Notes: generated by a model from the sequence alone, not told the origin. Shown: positions 26,590-37,194, counted from the stretch's first letter. The stretch is 64,000 nt of DNA from an uncultured Butyricicoccus sp. (GCF_944381005.1 NZ_CALWJM010000002.1:1-64000); one strand, 5' to 3'. Numbers and translations: made by a program.

Positions 26590-27735
26590 ATGAAAAATTT
26601 TAGCTATTACATACCGACCCGTATCTTTTTTGGTTCGGGCAGCGTCGCAAAACTGGCGCGTGCCGGTCTGCCAGACGGTAAGGGTCTTTTGATTACCGGT
26701 GGTTCGTCCACAACAAAACTGGGCTATGTTGACCGCGTATGCGAGGCGCTCGCACAGGGCGGACATGAGATGGTCATTTATCGCGATGTACAGCCCAACC
26801 CCACGATTGAAAATGTGCGCGACTGTGCCCGCTTGGCGCGGCAGGAAGGCTGCACTTTTGTCATCGGTCTGGGCGGCGGCTCGTCCATCGACACCGCCAA
26901 AGCAGCCGCAGCGATGGCGACCAACGACGGCGACTGGTGGGACTATGTATTCGGCGGCTCCGGCAAGGGGCAAAAGTTAAAAAATCAGCCGCTTCCCATT
27001 GTCGCCATCACCACGACGGCGGGCACGGGCACCGAAGCCGACCCGTGGACGGTCGTGACCAACGGACAGGAAAAAATCGGCGGCGGCAACGACAAAACCT
27101 TCCCCACGCTGTCCATTGTTGACCCTGACTTTATGATGAGCGTGCCGCCCCATCTGACCGCCTATCAGGGCTTTGACGCGCTGTTCCATGCGTGTGAGGG
27201 CTTTCTCGCCACCTGTGCAAACCCGGTATCTGAAATGTTCTCCTTGCAAGCCATCACCCTTATCGGGAAATCCTTGGCCAAGGCGGTTGCCGATGGCAGC
27301 GATGCCGATGCGCGCGCCAATGTCGCGCTTGCTAACACGCTGGCTGGATTTGTGGAAAGCCTGTCGTCCTGCACCTCCGAACACGCCATCGAGCACGCCC
27401 TGTCGGGCTTCCATCCCAACTTGCCGCATGGCGCAGGTTTGATTCTCATTTCACTGGCCTACTACCGCCATTTTGCCCCAGTCTGTGCGGACAAATTCGC
27501 GCAGATGGCGCACGCCCTCGGCCGTGCAGACGGTGACTTTGTGGCGGCGCTCGCCGATTTGCAGGCACAGTGCAAGGTTGACACGCTCAAGATGAGCGAT
27601 TTTGGGGTAGACAACACTGACTTCGGCAAATATGCCGACCATGCGTTCTCCGATATGGGCGGTTTGTTCCGCGTTGACCCGCAGCCGCTCACCCGTCAAG
27701 ATGTCATGGAGATTCTGGCTCAAAGTTACCACTGA
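26590..27735 (+). CDS. Iron-containing alcohol dehydrogenase (butanol-dehydrogenase-like)
   Basis: 381 residues. Type III ADH: NAD(P)-binding GLGGGSSIDTAKA, GTGTEADPWTVVTN, and metal ligands in the GFDALFHACEG and EHAIEHALSGFHPNLPHG segments. It resembles NAD(P)H-dependent butanol/ethanol dehydrogenases that dispose of reducing equivalents in fermentation. The ATG at 26590 follows AAGGAG by 10 nt; an in-frame TTG at 26581 is too near that site. It is 32 nt upstream of the asparaginase gene, possibly co-transcribed. Confidence 0.93.
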   Translation: MKNFSYYIPTRIFFGSGSVAKLARAGLPDGKGLLITGGSSTTKLGYVDRVCEALAQGGHEMVIYRDVQPNPTIENVRDCARLARQEGCTFVIGLGGGSSIDTAKAAAAMATNDGDWWDYVFGGSGKGQKLKNQPLPIVAITTTAGTGTEADPWTVVTNGQEKIGGGNDKTFPTLSIVDPDFMMSVPPHLTAYQGFDALFHACEGFLATCANPVSEMFSLQAITLIGKSLAKAVADGSDADARANVALANTLAGFVESLSSCTSEHAIEHALSGFHPNLPHGAGLILISLAYYRHFAPVCADKFAQMAHALGRADGDFVAALADLQAQCKVDTLKMSDFGVDNTDFGKYADHAFSDMGGLFRVDPQPLTRQDVMEILAQSYH

Positions 27736-27767
27736 CCCATACGCTTTGTGAAAGAAGGTCTGATACC

Positions 27768-28676
27768 ATGAAACAGGTTTTGATGATTGCGACCGGCGGC
27801 ACGTTGGCCTGCCGCGAGACCGAACAGGGGCTTGCCCCCACGCTGACCGGCGAACAACTGATTGAATTTTTACCCGAATTGTCCACCCTCTGTCAAGTGG
27901 TCGTGGAAAATCCGTTTTCCAAAGACTCGACCGACATCACGACCGCCGACCGCGTCAAACTGGCTGGCATTGTCCGCGACCAGTATGCACAATATGATGG
28001 TTTTGTGATTGCCCACGGTACTGACACCCTGAGCTACACGGCTGCCCTGCTGTACCACATGCTGCGCAATCTGGATAAGCCGGTCATCCTGACCGGTGCA
28101 CAAAAGCCCATCGGCGTATCCGGTTCGGATGCGCCCCGCAATCTGCTTGACGCATTCCGCGTCATCTGTGCCGGATATGTCGGCGTAGCCGCCGTGCTGC
28201 ACGGTCAGATTATCCGCGGCAATCATGTAGTCAAAGTGGATTGTGAGAGCATGAACCCGTTCCGCTCCATCGGCGCGCCGCTCGATGGCATCATTGACCG
28301 CACCGGTGCGGTGCGGCTCGACCATGTGCCCTTCCCCGATGGAAAGCCCGAATTTGTAGACAAAGTAGACTCGGATTTCGTTCTGCTCAAGCTGGTGCCC
28401 GACCTCGACCCCTCGATTATCACCTTTCTATCGCGTTATCAAAAGGTCATTATTGAAGGATACGGTTCGGGCGGTATCCCGATTCGTCTGGAAAAGGTGG
28501 TACAAAAGCTCATCCACAGCGGCACACAGGTTTACATCACGACCCAATGCCTTTCCGGTACGGTTGATTTGTCCAAGTATGCTGTTGGCTGTCGGGCGCA
28601 GGCGCTGGGCGCGGTATCACTCGGCGCACGCACGGTGGAAGATGCGATTGCCGCCATTCAGTGCGGAGAACTGTAA
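27768..28676 (+). CDS. ansA: L-asparaginase, type I
   Basis: 302 residues, cytoplasmic (no signal). It hydrolyses asparagine to aspartate and ammonia. The first catalytic Thr is in IATGGTLACRE and the second motif is VIAHGTDTLSYTA; EGYGSGGIP is the conserved third region. A terminator follows at 28695. Confidence 0.95.
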   Translation: MKQVLMIATGGTLACRETEQGLAPTLTGEQLIEFLPELSTLCQVVVENPFSKDSTDITTADRVKLAGIVRDQYAQYDGFVIAHGTDTLSYTAALLYHMLRNLDKPVILTGAQKPIGVSGSDAPRNLLDAFRVICAGYVGVAAVLHGQIIRGNHVVKVDCESMNPFRSIGAPLDGIIDRTGAVRLDHVPFPDGKPEFVDKVDSDFVLLKLVPDLDPSIITFLSRYQKVIIEGYGSGGIPIRLEKVVQKLIHSGTQVYITTQCLSGTVDLSKYAVGCRAQALGAVSLGARTVEDAIAAIQCGEL

Positions 28677-28694
28677 AAAATACTTACCTATCAT

Positions 28695-28737
28695 AAAAAG
28701 CCAAAGTCCTGCAAGAAAAAGCAGGACTTTGGCTTTT
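28695..28737. terminator. Bidirectional terminator
   Basis: AAAGCCAAAGTCCTGC and GCAGGACTTTGGCTTTT arms around an 8-nt loop, between convergent asparaginase and SDR genes. Confidence 0.88.
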
Positions 28738-28743
28738 ATGCGC

Positions 28744-29508
28744 TTATTTTTTCTTTTTCTGCAACTTTTTTTGCTGCACATGGTATGTAATGCGCGGCAC
28801 CAGCCATTCCGGGGCAAACTTATGCGCGGCCAGCACGGTTTTCATACCCACGCCGGGCACAATAATCGGCCGTCCCTTGAACATACCGCGTACTGCTGCC
28901 TTGGCGCACCGCTTGGCATCCATACCGGGCAGCGAAAATTTGACCTCGGCAACCTCATTAAATTCGGTCTTGACCGGGCCGGGACACAGTGCCGAAATCT
29001 GCACCGCACTGCCCTCACGCCGCAATTCTTCCCGAATGGCTTCGGTCAGCCGCAGCACATAGTTTTTGGTCGCATAGTAGGTTGCCATGAGTGGCCCCGC
29101 CATAAAACCGGCAGATGAGGCCACATTCAAAATATAACCGTGATTTTTCAGGCGGAAATCGTGCAAAAACAGCTTGGTCAGCACATGCACCGCGGTTATA
29201 TTGGTGCGAATCATTTCCAAATCCCGGTCAAGACTGGTAGCGGCAAACGACCCACACAGGCCAAAGCCCGCATTGTTGACCAAAATATCCAAATCTTCTC
29301 CGCGTGCACGGCAATAGAGCATCCGGCACTGTTCCACATCGGATAAATCCATCTCAAAAATCCGGCACTTGACAGTCAATTCCCGCGCAAGTGCTTCCAA
29401 GCGGTCGCGCCGTCTGGCGACTAGAATCAGCTCATATCCACGCGCCGCCAGTTCACGCGCAATTTCCTGCCCAATGCCGGAAGAAGCTCCGGTAATCAGT
29501 GCTTTCAC
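28744..29508 (-). CDS. Short-chain dehydrogenase/reductase
   Basis: 254 residues. TGASSGIGQ binds the cofactor, NNAG is the structural motif, Ser in NVASSAG and YYATK form the active site. VARRRDRL after the second strand suggests NADP(H). The C-terminal part (SLPGMDAKRCAKAAVRGMFKG) resembles DltE/YdfG-like and acylglycerone-reductase-like enzymes; the substrate is unknown. Start GTG at 29508, overlapping the stop of the small upstream gene by 4 nt. Confidence 0.9.
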   Translation of the reverse strand: MKALITGASSGIGQEIARELAARGYELILVARRRDRLEALARELTVKCRIFEMDLSDVEQCRMLYCRARGEDLDILVNNAGFGLCGSFAATSLDRDLEMIRTNITAVHVLTKLFLHDFRLKNHGYILNVASSAGFMAGPLMATYYATKNYVLRLTEAIREELRREGSAVQISALCPGPVKTEFNEVAEVKFSLPGMDAKRCAKAAVRGMFKGRPIIVPGVGMKTVLAAHKFAPEWLVPRITYHVQQKKLQKKKK

Positions 29509-29660
29509 TTTTTACCCTCCTGTTCCCGACGAGACGAGCACGCCCGACTGCATCCACCGCAGTTCCCGCAGCCCGTACCCCTTTGTTTTTGGATGTGCAG
29601 AATGCGCCACGCCAAAAAAGCCAGCGCCGCGACCACACCCAAAACCATCGTATCCATCAT
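29505..29660 (-). CDS. FeoB-associated-type Cys-rich small membrane protein
   Basis: 50-51 residues, one N-terminal membrane helix (VLGVVAALAFLAW) followed by GTGCGNCGGCSRAC and a basic tail. This matches the short Cys-rich membrane proteins often found beside FeoB. No feo genes are visible here; instead its stop overlaps the SDR start (GTGA). AGGG lies about 9 nt before the ATG at 29660. Confidence 0.8.
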   Translation of the reverse strand: MMDTMVLGVVAALAFLAWRILHIQKQRGTGCGNCGGCSRACSSRREQEGKK

Positions 29661-29792
29661 GGCTTACGCCCTCGTTTCTTCAGATTTCTTTCATCATAGC
29701 GCATTTTTTAGAAATGGTCAATTATTCTTTTATTTTACCCGCTCGGTGTTATAATATATAGTAAATACTGTCAGACAAGGAGGCGCACTTTT

Positions 29793-31886
29793 ATGAACGA
29801 ACTGGATACCCGGCTGTATGCGCTGTTGGAGCGCCCCACACGCGCAGAAGAATTAAAAAAATATCTGCCATCCTATTCCAAGCAGCAAATCAAAGAGGGG
29901 CTGGAACGCCTGACCGCCCAAGGCAAAATCCTCAAAAACAAGAAAAACCGTTATGCCCATGCCGCCCACTATGACTGTCTGACCGGCATCTTTCAGGCCA
30001 CAGACCGCGGCTTTGGCTTTGTGCTCCCCGATGTCAAGGACGAAAACGGGGATATCTTTATCCCGCCCTATGCGACCGGAAAAGCGTGGCAGGGGGATAA
30101 AGTGCTGGTGCATCTGGTCGATTCCCCGCGCGGACACAAACGCGAAGGCGAGATTTTGCGTATTGTGACGCTATGCCAAGACGAAATAACCGGAACGGTG
30201 CAAAAGCGCGGCAAAAGTGTGTATGTGCGTCCGGTTTCCAAAAAGTATCCCGATTTGGTCATCCCAAAAAACCGCACGCTCGACGCCCAACCGGGTGACC
30301 GCGTTGCGGTCAAGGTCATGTTCCGCGGGGACAACCGCCTGCCCGCACAGGGCGCTATCACGCAAATTTTCGGCAAAACGGGCACGATGGAAGCTTCGAT
30401 TGCCTCGATTCTGCACGAAAACGGCATTGTAATTCCTTTCCCCGAAGAAGCGTTGCGGCAAGCCCAAGCGTGCGGCGATACCGTGGACGCTGGCGAAGCC
30501 GCGCACCGTTTGGACTTGCGCGACACCCTGATTTTTACGATAGACGGCGATGACGCGCGCGATTTTGACGACGCGGTTTCGCTGAACCGACTGGAAAACG
30601 GACATTTTGAACTCGGGGTACACATTGCCGATGTGTCGCACTATGTCACCCCCGGCTCCCCGCTCGACGACGAAGCCTACCGCCGTGGCACGTCGGTCTA
30701 TTATCCCGGCCATGTCGTGCCCATGCTGCCCGTCGCGCTGTCCAACGGTATCTGTTCCCTCAATCCCGATGTTGACCGGCTGGCATTTTCGGTTCTCATG
30801 GAAGTAGACCGCGACGGCCGCTGCCATAAAACCCAATTTGCAAAATCGGTTATCCGCTCCCGCGCGCGCATGACCTACCGCAAGATGAACCAAATTTTTG
30901 AGGGCGACACAGCCTTGCGCACCGAATACGCCTTTCTTGCCGAGACGGCCGACCGGATGCACACGCTTTCACAGGCTATGCGCCGTCGCCGTATGGCGCG
31001 CGGTGCGCTCGACTTGGAACTACCCGAAGCCGAAATTCGCACCGATGAAACCGGCGAACCGGTTGAAATCAGCTTCCGCCCGCGCGGTGACGCCGAAAAG
31101 ATGATTGAGGAATTTATGCTGGCTGCAAATGAAGCGGTCGCGACCCATATGAATCGCCGCCATAACCCCACGGTCTACCGCATACACGAATCCCCAGACC
31201 CGGAAAAATTGCGCGCTTTTGCCCAGTTTGCCCGCCCGTTCGGATACCGTGTGGACGCTTCCAAACCGAATGACACCGCACAACTGCAAGCCGTGCTGGA
31301 TGGTGCCAAAGGTGACCCGCGGCAACGCGCATTGCCTACCCTGTTGCTTCGCTCACTGGCGCGGGCGCGGTACGATGCCGAATGTTTGGGGCATTATGGC
31401 TTGCAAGCGCGGGAATACCTGCATTTTACTTCGCCCATTCGCCGCTATCCCGACTTGGTTGCCCACCGGATGCTGTTCAAAGCCATTTCTGGTCAGCATT
31501 ACACCCAAGCCGATGCCGTTTTCTGTGAAGAAGCGGCGGCGCAGTCGTCCACGCGCGAACTTGCCGCCGACACCGCCGAACGCGACATTGATAAACTGTA
31601 TTTGGCTGCCTATATGGAACAGTTCATCGGTCAGGACTTTGACGGTGAGATTTCGGGCGTGAACTCGTTCGGTCTGTTTGTCACGCTATCCAATGCCGCC
31701 GAAGGGCTTGTGCGCACCGAAGATTTACCCGGCGACGACTATGAATTTGACGACCAAAAACTGGTGCTTATCGGTCGCCGGTCGCGGGTTCGCTATGCAA
31801 TCGGAATGCCCATGCGGATACGTCTGGCAGCCGCTTCGCGTGTGACCGGCCGCATTGACTTTGTACCCACCCCAAAACAAGAGTAA
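29793..31886 (+). CDS. rnr: Ribonuclease R
   Basis: 697 residues. Order: N-terminal helix-turn-helix-like region, two cold-shock domains (~60-210), the RNB catalytic core with TIDGDDARDFDDAVSL (metal-binding aspartates), and a C-terminal S1 domain (GEISGVNSFGLFVTL). The highly basic tail common in RNase R is missing. It is a processive 3'-5' exoribonuclease for structured RNA. AAGGAGG precedes the ATG; TATAAT at 29750-29755. smpB, a frequent neighbour, is not here. Confidence 0.96.
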   Translation: MNELDTRLYALLERPTRAEELKKYLPSYSKQQIKEGLERLTAQGKILKNKKNRYAHAAHYDCLTGIFQATDRGFGFVLPDVKDENGDIFIPPYATGKAWQGDKVLVHLVDSPRGHKREGEILRIVTLCQDEITGTVQKRGKSVYVRPVSKKYPDLVIPKNRTLDAQPGDRVAVKVMFRGDNRLPAQGAITQIFGKTGTMEASIASILHENGIVIPFPEEALRQAQACGDTVDAGEAAHRLDLRDTLIFTIDGDDARDFDDAVSLNRLENGHFELGVHIADVSHYVTPGSPLDDEAYRRGTSVYYPGHVVPMLPVALSNGICSLNPDVDRLAFSVLMEVDRDGRCHKTQFAKSVIRSRARMTYRKMNQIFEGDTALRTEYAFLAETADRMHTLSQAMRRRRMARGALDLELPEAEIRTDETGEPVEISFRPRGDAEKMIEEFMLAANEAVATHMNRRHNPTVYRIHESPDPEKLRAFAQFARPFGYRVDASKPNDTAQLQAVLDGAKGDPRQRALPTLLLRSLARARYDAECLGHYGLQAREYLHFTSPIRRYPDLVAHRMLFKAISGQHYTQADAVFCEEAAAQSSTRELAADTAERDIDKLYLAAYMEQFIGQDFDGEISGVNSFGLFVTLSNAAEGLVRTEDLPGDDYEFDDQKLVLIGRRSRVRYAIGMPMRIRLAAASRVTGRIDFVPTPKQE

Positions 31887-31935
31887 CGCACAAAAAACAC
31901 CTTGATTTCCTGTATATTTTGCTCGTTTTAATCCG

Positions 31936-31965
31936 GCCTGCCGCTGATTCACCCCAGCGGCAGGC
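31936..31965 (+). terminator. Probable terminator after rnr
   Basis: 11-bp perfect stem GCCTGCCGCTG/CAGCGGCAGGC with an 8-nt loop; the following ATTCATTCTATTT is a weak T tract. Confidence 0.6.
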
Positions 31966-32033
31966 ATTCATTCTATTTGATGGTATTGCATCGACTGTTA
32001 TCAAATATAATAGTACTAATTTTCATCTCACAC

Positions 32034-32063
32034 TTGTTCCTTATATTTTTTTTGCAGTATAAT
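32034..32063 (+). promoter_or_regulatory. Promoter for the chemoreceptor gene
   Basis: TTGTTC (32034-32039), 18 bp, TATAAT (32058-32063). The leader to the ATG at 32167 is AT-rich. Confidence 0.55.
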
Positions 32064-32166
32064 ATTATTGCATCATTTAGATAAAATTGGCGGCACTCAC
32101 TCGAAATGTCTGGCAACTGATACCGCCTTATTTTCACATTATTTATAAAAGGAGAGCAGGCCATTC

Positions 32167-33651
32167 ATGATTTTTTACACAAATCAGCTCATTCAAGCCC
32201 TAAATCAAATTGACTTCAATGAATTTACCAACATCGGAGACATACCATCCCAATTATCTTTCTCTGGCCCCGAAAAACTTCAAGAGGCTCTCAACCGGCT
32301 CCTTGAACTTTACCACACCCGTATCGTACGGGAAAGCAATAACGTTCGACTTATCAACCAAACCATTTCCTCAGGATTGTGGAACATGGATATTGGGCCG
32401 GGCAACACGGTCACAGCCGCATACTGGTCGGATGATTTCCGCCATATGATTGGCTACCATGATGTTTCCGACTTCCCTGACCGTCTGGAATCTTGGTCTG
32501 ATTTATTGCACCCCGACGATAAGGAATACACGCTCAACCAATTTGTCAATACACTGGCTGACCCTTCGGGCAGAACCAAGTATGACTTAAAATACCGACT
32601 CAAAACACGCAACCACGGGTATCGCTGGTTCCGCGCAGCCGGAAACGTGCAGCGCAATGCCGAGGGACAGCCCATTCAATTCATTGGTATCTTTGTCGAT
32701 GTCCACGACGAATACATCCAGCAGACCACCCTCGACCACCTGTTTAACCGTCACGCCGCGATTGACGAAATTTCTGACGAAGGTACCTGCTACATCCAGC
32801 TACATCAGCGCAGCTTGCAAGACCCGCAAAATACCGTTTGGTTTTCCCCGCAATTCCGCGCCCAACTCGGTTTTTCCAATACAAATGATTTTCCGGATGC
32901 CGTGGATTCGTGGCTAGACCGCATTCACCCCGATGATGCACACCGTATTCGCTCGCTCATTCAGGGATACATCAGCAGCCAAGGCGGTTCGTCTCAAACC
33001 GAATACCGTATTCAGCACCGCAACGGCTCCTATCTGTGGATGCGCATGACCGTGCGCGTTGCGCCCGATAAAACCAATCGAAACCTGTGCGTTGCCGCGG
33101 TGACAGATAACATCACCGAACTGCATCACACCCGCGAACTGGTTAGCCAGAACATGGGTGCCCATGTGCAAAAACTCACCGATTGCCTGACCGAAATCAA
33201 CGACATGGTAGAAGAAAATGCGCAATCTATGCACATGTTGCTGGAAAATCAGCAGGAACTGATGCAGATTTTGAAAAATGCACAGACTCAGATGGGGCAG
33301 ACCGCAAGCGCAATGCAATCCATTCAGGATATCTCGCGTCAAACCAATCTGCTGTCCCTCAACGCTTCGGTCGAAGCCGCACGCGCAGGGCAGGCTGGCA
33401 AGGGTTTTGCCGTCGTTGCCGACGAAGTGCGCACCCTGGCGCAGACGAGCGACCGGGTTTCCAAGGATGTCGCATCCAATCTGGAACAAATGCAGGGCTA
33501 TGTCAACACGGTCGTCGAGCAGTTCCAGGCTTTGAATGTCCAAATCACCGAGCGTGCTGAAAAAATGTCCGCTATCACCCAGATTGTACAAGAAATCGGG
33601 GAGAAAGTCAGCTCTATCAATGATGTCATGGAACGTTTTACACAGCAATAA
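32167..33651 (+). CDS. Soluble PAS-PAS methyl-accepting chemotaxis protein
   Basis: 494 residues, no membrane helix. Two PAS_3-type domains (about 70-175 and 205-315), each with the LHPDD/IHPDD and [14 protein letters not shown] / [14 protein letters not shown] signatures, then a short coiled-coil signalling domain whose tip reads [20 protein letters not shown]. It likely senses an internal cue and couples to CheA/CheW. The signalling bundle is short, with few methylation helices. No other chemotaxis gene is nearby. AGGAGAG precedes the ATG. Confidence 0.92.
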   Translation: MIFYTNQLIQALNQIDFNEFTNIGDIPSQLSFSGPEKLQEALNRLLELYHTRIVRESNNVRLINQTISSGLWNMDIGPGNTVTAAYWSDDFRHMIGYHDVSDFPDRLESWSDLLHPDDKEYTLNQFVNTLADPSGRTKYDLKYRLKTRNHGYRWFRAAGNVQRNAEGQPIQFIGIFVDVHDEYIQQTTLDHLFNRHAAIDEISDEGTCYIQLHQRSLQDPQNTVWFSPQFRAQLGFSNTNDFPDAVDSWLDRIHPDDAHRIRSLIQGYISSQGGSSQTEYRIQHRNGSYLWMRMTVRVAPDKTNRNLCVAAVTDNITELHHTRELVSQNMGAHVQKLTDCLTEINDMVEENAQSMHMLLENQQELMQILKNAQTQMGQTASAMQSIQDISRQTNLLSLNASVEAARAGQAGKGFAVVADEVRTLAQTSDRVSKDVASNLEQMQGYVNTVVEQFQALNVQITERAEKMSAITQIVQEIGEKVSSINDVMERFTQQ

Positions 33652-33663
33652 TTTTAAAACCAC

Positions 33664-33708
33664 AAAATGCCCCATAGATACGACGAACTCGCATCTATGG
33701 GGCATTTT
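33664..33708. terminator. Bidirectional terminator
   Basis: AAAATGCCCCATAGAT and its complement ATCTATGGGGCATTTT around a 13-nt loop, between the receptor and oadB. Confidence 0.85.
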
Positions 33709-33723
33709 CATTTGTGTATCAAC

Positions 33724-34875
33724 TTAACCGCCAAATACTTTAATCATAAAGCCCGCCGCGATAGCCGAGCCGATAACACCAGCCACATTCGGGCCCATTG
33801 CGTGCATCAGCAGGAAGTTTGCCGGATTGGCCTTCTGGCCTTCGACCTGCGAAACACGCGCTGCCATCGGGACAGCCGAAACACCAGCCGAACCAATCAG
33901 CGGATTGATTTTTCCGCCCGACAAGCGATACATTACTTTACCGAACAGCAGACCACCCACGGTAGACAGCATGAACGCCAGCAATCCCAGAATGATAATC
34001 TTGATGGTATCCCATGTCAGGAAGGTTGCCGCAGTCGCCTTACAGCCGACCGACAATCCCAAGAACACGGTCACAATGTTAATCATGGCATTCTGTGCGG
34101 TATCCGACAGGCGGTCAACCACACCGCACTCTTTAAACAGATTACCCAGCATCAACATACCGATAAGCGGCGCGGTTTCGGGCAACAGCAGAATAACAAA
34201 AATAGCAACCACAATCGGGAATACAATTTTCTCGGTCTTGGAAACTGGGCGAAGCTGCTCCATCTTCACTTCACGCTCTTTTTTGGTCGTCAGCGCGCGC
34301 ATCAGCGGCGGCTGAATGAGCGGAATGAGCGCCATATAGGAATATGCCGCAATCGCAATCGGCGGCAGATAAGCCGCTGCCAGCTTGGACGCGGTCAAAA
34401 TAGCGGTCGGGCCATCCGCACCACCAATAACACCGATGGCTGCCGCAACATTTTCGGGAAATCCCAGTGCAAGCGCCAACAGAAAAGCCGAAAAAATACC
34501 GAACTGTGCCGCCGCACCCAGCAGCATAGAGGACGGGCGCGCAATCAGCGGGCCAAAATCGGTCATGGCACCAATGCCCAGAAAAATAATGGACGGGTAC
34601 ACCGCATACTGAACGCCCTGATAGAACACCCAGAACAAGCCGACATTTCCATTGGCATCGGGTGGATTCAAGATGCCAGTCAGCGGAAAGTTTGCCATGA
34701 GCACGCCGAATGCGATGGGCACGAGCAGCAGCGGCTCGAACTTTTTAACAATACCCAGATACAGCAGCACACAGGCCACCAAAATCATAATCAGATTGCG
34801 CGGGTCATCCGCAAAGGCTGCAAATCCCGATTCGGCCAGAATCTTTTGCAGCGTTCCGATGAAGGAGAATTCCAT
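33724..34875 (-). CDS. oadB: Na+-pumping decarboxylase beta subunit
   Basis: 383 residues, about nine membrane segments. It is the Na+-transporting carboxybiotin decarboxylase subunit of oxaloacetate/methylmalonyl-CoA/glutaconyl-CoA decarboxylases. Conserved parts include [20 protein letters not shown] (with the functional Asp) and [16 protein letters not shown]. It couples decarboxylation of carboxybiotin to Na+ export. Last gene of the oad operon; which decarboxylase it serves is set by the alpha subunit upstream. Confidence 0.94.
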   Translation of the reverse strand: MEFSFIGTLQKILAESGFAAFADDPRNLIMILVACVLLYLGIVKKFEPLLLVPIAFGVLMANFPLTGILNPPDANGNVGLFWVFYQGVQYAVYPSIIFLGIGAMTDFGPLIARPSSMLLGAAAQFGIFSAFLLALALGFPENVAAAIGVIGGADGPTAILTASKLAAAYLPPIAIAAYSYMALIPLIQPPLMRALTTKKEREVKMEQLRPVSKTEKIVFPIVVAIFVILLLPETAPLIGMLMLGNLFKECGVVDRLSDTAQNAMINIVTVFLGLSVGCKATAATFLTWDTIKIIILGLLAFMLSTVGGLLFGKVMYRLSGGKINPLIGSAGVSAVPMAARVSQVEGQKANPANFLLMHAMGPNVAGVIGSAIAAGFMIKVFGG

Positions 34876-34890
34876 AGTCCTAATCCTCCC

Positions 34891-35286
34891 TTACACCAAT
34901 GTACACAGCGGTGTACCGGTCTCCACCGTGCCCCCCTTGGACACGCAGACCGTGGACACTGTACCGTCACGCGGTGCGCAAATCTCATTTTCCATTTTCA
35001 TCGCTTCGAGTACAAACAGAATGTCTCCAGCCCGCACGGTCTGTCCATTGCTGCATCGAACATCCAGAATGGTACCCGGCATGGGCGCTGCTACCACTTC
35101 ACCTGCACCAGCAACAGGTGCTGCTGCCGCTGGCGCTGCCTGAGCAGCCGCAGCAGGTGCAGCGGTAGGCGTGGCCGTTGGAGCCGCTACGGGCGCAGCA
35201 GCTTGCCCAGCATATACCGCAGTCGCCTGCCCGCGCTCAACTTCCACTTCATATTTATTTCCGTTTAATGTCACTACATATTTCAT
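34891..35286 (-). CDS. Biotin carboxyl carrier protein of the decarboxylase
   Basis: 131 residues. A short N-terminal strand region is followed by a flexible Ala/Pro linker (~25-60) and a biotinyl domain with the biotinylation site EAMKMEN. It ferries CO2 from the alpha subunit to OadB. In many bacteria this domain is fused to OadA; here it is separate. 15 nt upstream of oadB. Confidence 0.95.
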   Translation of the reverse strand: MKYVVTLNGNKYEVEVERGQATAVYAGQAAAPVAAPTATPTAAPAAAAQAAPAAAAPVAGAGEVVAAPMPGTILDVRCSNGQTVRAGDILFVLEAMKMENEICAPRDGTVSTVCVSKGGTVETGTPLCTLV

Positions 35287-35305
35287 AATTGTGTTTCTCC
35301 CCGTG

Positions 35306-35635
35306 TCAAAGTGCGCGAATGGTCTTAAATATCAGCTCAGAAAGCGGTATGCCTGTTTCGTGGCTGACAATCGCCATAATGCAGGCGGCCGTCTTTTCAT
35401 CGACATCTATCAGCGTGACCTCACCCGCAAATGCTGTACCCGCCAGCACGGTGGGCGCAGGTGCGGGCGGTGTCTGTGGCTCTGCGGCGGTGGGCTTGGC
35501 ACCACGCGCCTCAAAAAACTGCACAATGCGTGAAATCACCGGAATGAGCAGGCACAAGACTGCCAGCATCAAAAACACAATTACAATACCCGAAAGTGCA
35601 ATCAAGAACGACTCCCCTGTTAGGTTTCCAATCAT
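35306..35635 (-). CDS. oadG: Decarboxylase gamma/delta-type membrane subunit
   Basis: 109 residues. One membrane helix (~10-35) followed by a Pro/Ala linker and a small C-terminal domain ([18 protein letters not shown]). This is the OadG-family subunit that anchors the alpha and biotin parts to OadB. The ATG overlaps the oadA stop by 4 nt. Confidence 0.85.
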   Translation of the reverse strand: MIGNLTGESFLIALSGIVIVFLMLAVLCLLIPVISRIVQFFEARGAKPTAAEPQTPPAPAPTVLAGTAFAGEVTLIDVDEKTAACIMAIVSHETGIPLSELIFKTIRAL

Positions 35636-37017
35636 CCTTCTTGTACCTCCTCAATCGCATACGACACCTTTAGCGCACGTTTCAATTCCCGCTGCTCGAA
35701 ATATTCTTCCGCCTGCTGTGGGAATACGATGTAAGACAACACATCTAGGTCACTGCGCGCCCGATTTCCCAAGGCTGCTTTAGCATCTTCAAATTCTGGT
35801 GCCAGTGTTTCGGCATATCGACCGGTCAGAACCGACTCCCCTTGCAGTACCTTGTCTGCTAACTCCTGATTGATTTTTCCCGGTGCCTTGCCGTATTCTC
35901 CGCGAATATAGGCCTTGATTTCCTTGCCGATATTCTGATACCGCGCACCCATGAGCACGTTGACGGTTGCCTGTACGCCAACCATCTGGCTCATCGGGGT
36001 AACCAGCGGTGGATAGCCCAAATCTTCGCGCACGCGCGGGGTTTCCTCCAGCACTGCATCCAGCCGGTCAATGGCATTTTGTGCCTTGAGCTGTGCCACC
36101 AGATTGGACAGCATACCGCCCGGAATTTGATAGACTAGGGCATCGGTTTTGGTAGACAACACATAGGGGTCAAATGTCCCGTTCTCCAAAAACTTTTTCT
36201 GCACCGGCTCAAAATAATCGTTGACTTCTTTCAAAATCTTGGTGTTTACACCACAATCATAATTCATCTGGCTGAGTGCATAGACCATTGCTTCGGTCGC
36301 TGGCTGACTGGTACCGCCAGAGAAACACGCGGTCGCCGTATCAATGCCATCTGCGCCAGCTTCTGCCGCCTTGAGATAGGTCATGGGGCCAAGTCCGGTT
36401 GTTGCATGGGTGTGCACAAATATCGGCAAATCTACCGCCCGCTTTAACTCGCGCACCAGCTCAAAACATTCTTTGGGGCTTAAAATACCTGCCATATCTT
36501 TTACACATAGCGACTGACATCCCATTTTCTCAATCTCTTTTGCCAGACTCACATACATTTCCAAATTGTGGATAGGCGAAATGGTGTAACAAATGGTTCC
36601 CTGTGCATGTCCGCCCGCCTCCAAACAGGCATCTACTGCTGTCTGGATGTTACGCAAGTCGTTGAGGGCATCAAAAATGCGAATGATATCCATACCATTT
36701 TCTACTGCCGCACGCACAAAACGGCGTACCGTGTCATCCGAATAATGGTGATAGCCCAGCAGGTTTTGTCCGCGCAGCAGCATCTGCAATTTGGTTTTTT
36801 TCATATGCTTTTTGATAATGCGCAACCGCTCCCACGGGTCTTCATTTAAGTATCTCAGGCAGGCATCAAACGTTGCACCGCCCCAACATTCAATCGAATA
36901 GTATCCTGCTTGGTCCATTCGGTCTAAAATACCTTCAAAATCAGAAATCGGCATCCGCGTTGCCATCAGTGATTGCTCGGCATCACGCAGCACAGTTTCC
37001 GTGATTTTCATTTTCAT
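35632..37017 (-). CDS. oadA: Oxaloacetate decarboxylase alpha subunit (carboxyltransferase)
   Basis: 461 residues. DRE-TIM-type carboxyltransferase: TETVLRDAEQSLMATRM at the start, the SIECWGGATFDACLRYLNEDPW motif, and metal-binding HTHATTG; CVKDMAG is also conserved. It moves the carboxyl group from oxaloacetate (or pyruvate-type substrate) to biotin. The biotin domain is absent from the C-terminus and encoded separately. Pyruvate carboxylase subunit B is the alternative name for such proteins, but linkage to oadB/G argues for a Na+ pump. Confidence 0.92.
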   Translation of the reverse strand: MKMKITETVLRDAEQSLMATRMPISDFEGILDRMDQAGYYSIECWGGATFDACLRYLNEDPWERLRIIKKHMKKTKLQMLLRGQNLLGYHHYSDDTVRRFVRAAVENGMDIIRIFDALNDLRNIQTAVDACLEAGGHAQGTICYTISPIHNLEMYVSLAKEIEKMGCQSLCVKDMAGILSPKECFELVRELKRAVDLPIFVHTHATTGLGPMTYLKAAEAGADGIDTATACFSGGTSQPATEAMVYALSQMNYDCGVNTKILKEVNDYFEPVQKKFLENGTFDPYVLSTKTDALVYQIPGGMLSNLVAQLKAQNAIDRLDAVLEETPRVREDLGYPPLVTPMSQMVGVQATVNVLMGARYQNIGKEIKAYIRGEYGKAPGKINQELADKVLQGESVLTGRYAETLAPEFEDAKAALGNRARSDLDVLSYIVFPQQAEEYFEQRELKRALKVSYAIEEVQEG

Positions 37018-37194
37018 GGAATCGTCACATCCTTTTCTTTCACCAACTGCTTGTGGAACAACATCCCAAATTCCACTTGATTTTATGATATCACAAAACC
37101 GAGTAAAGTAAACTGTTTTTATGCAGTACTTCTATAAAAAAAGCGTAATTTTATTCCCAGCTTGTGAATACCGCTGTAACACATCGCAAATCTA

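Noticed and set aside
33667..35268. 533-codon open frame antisense to oadB and the biotin carrier gene
   Set aside because: Gln/His/Arg-rich shadow of membrane-protein codons; the real genes are on the other strand.
35632..37017. Reading OadA as pyruvate carboxylase subunit B
   Set aside because: No biotin carboxylase gene is present and the gene is in an operon with the Na+-pump subunits.
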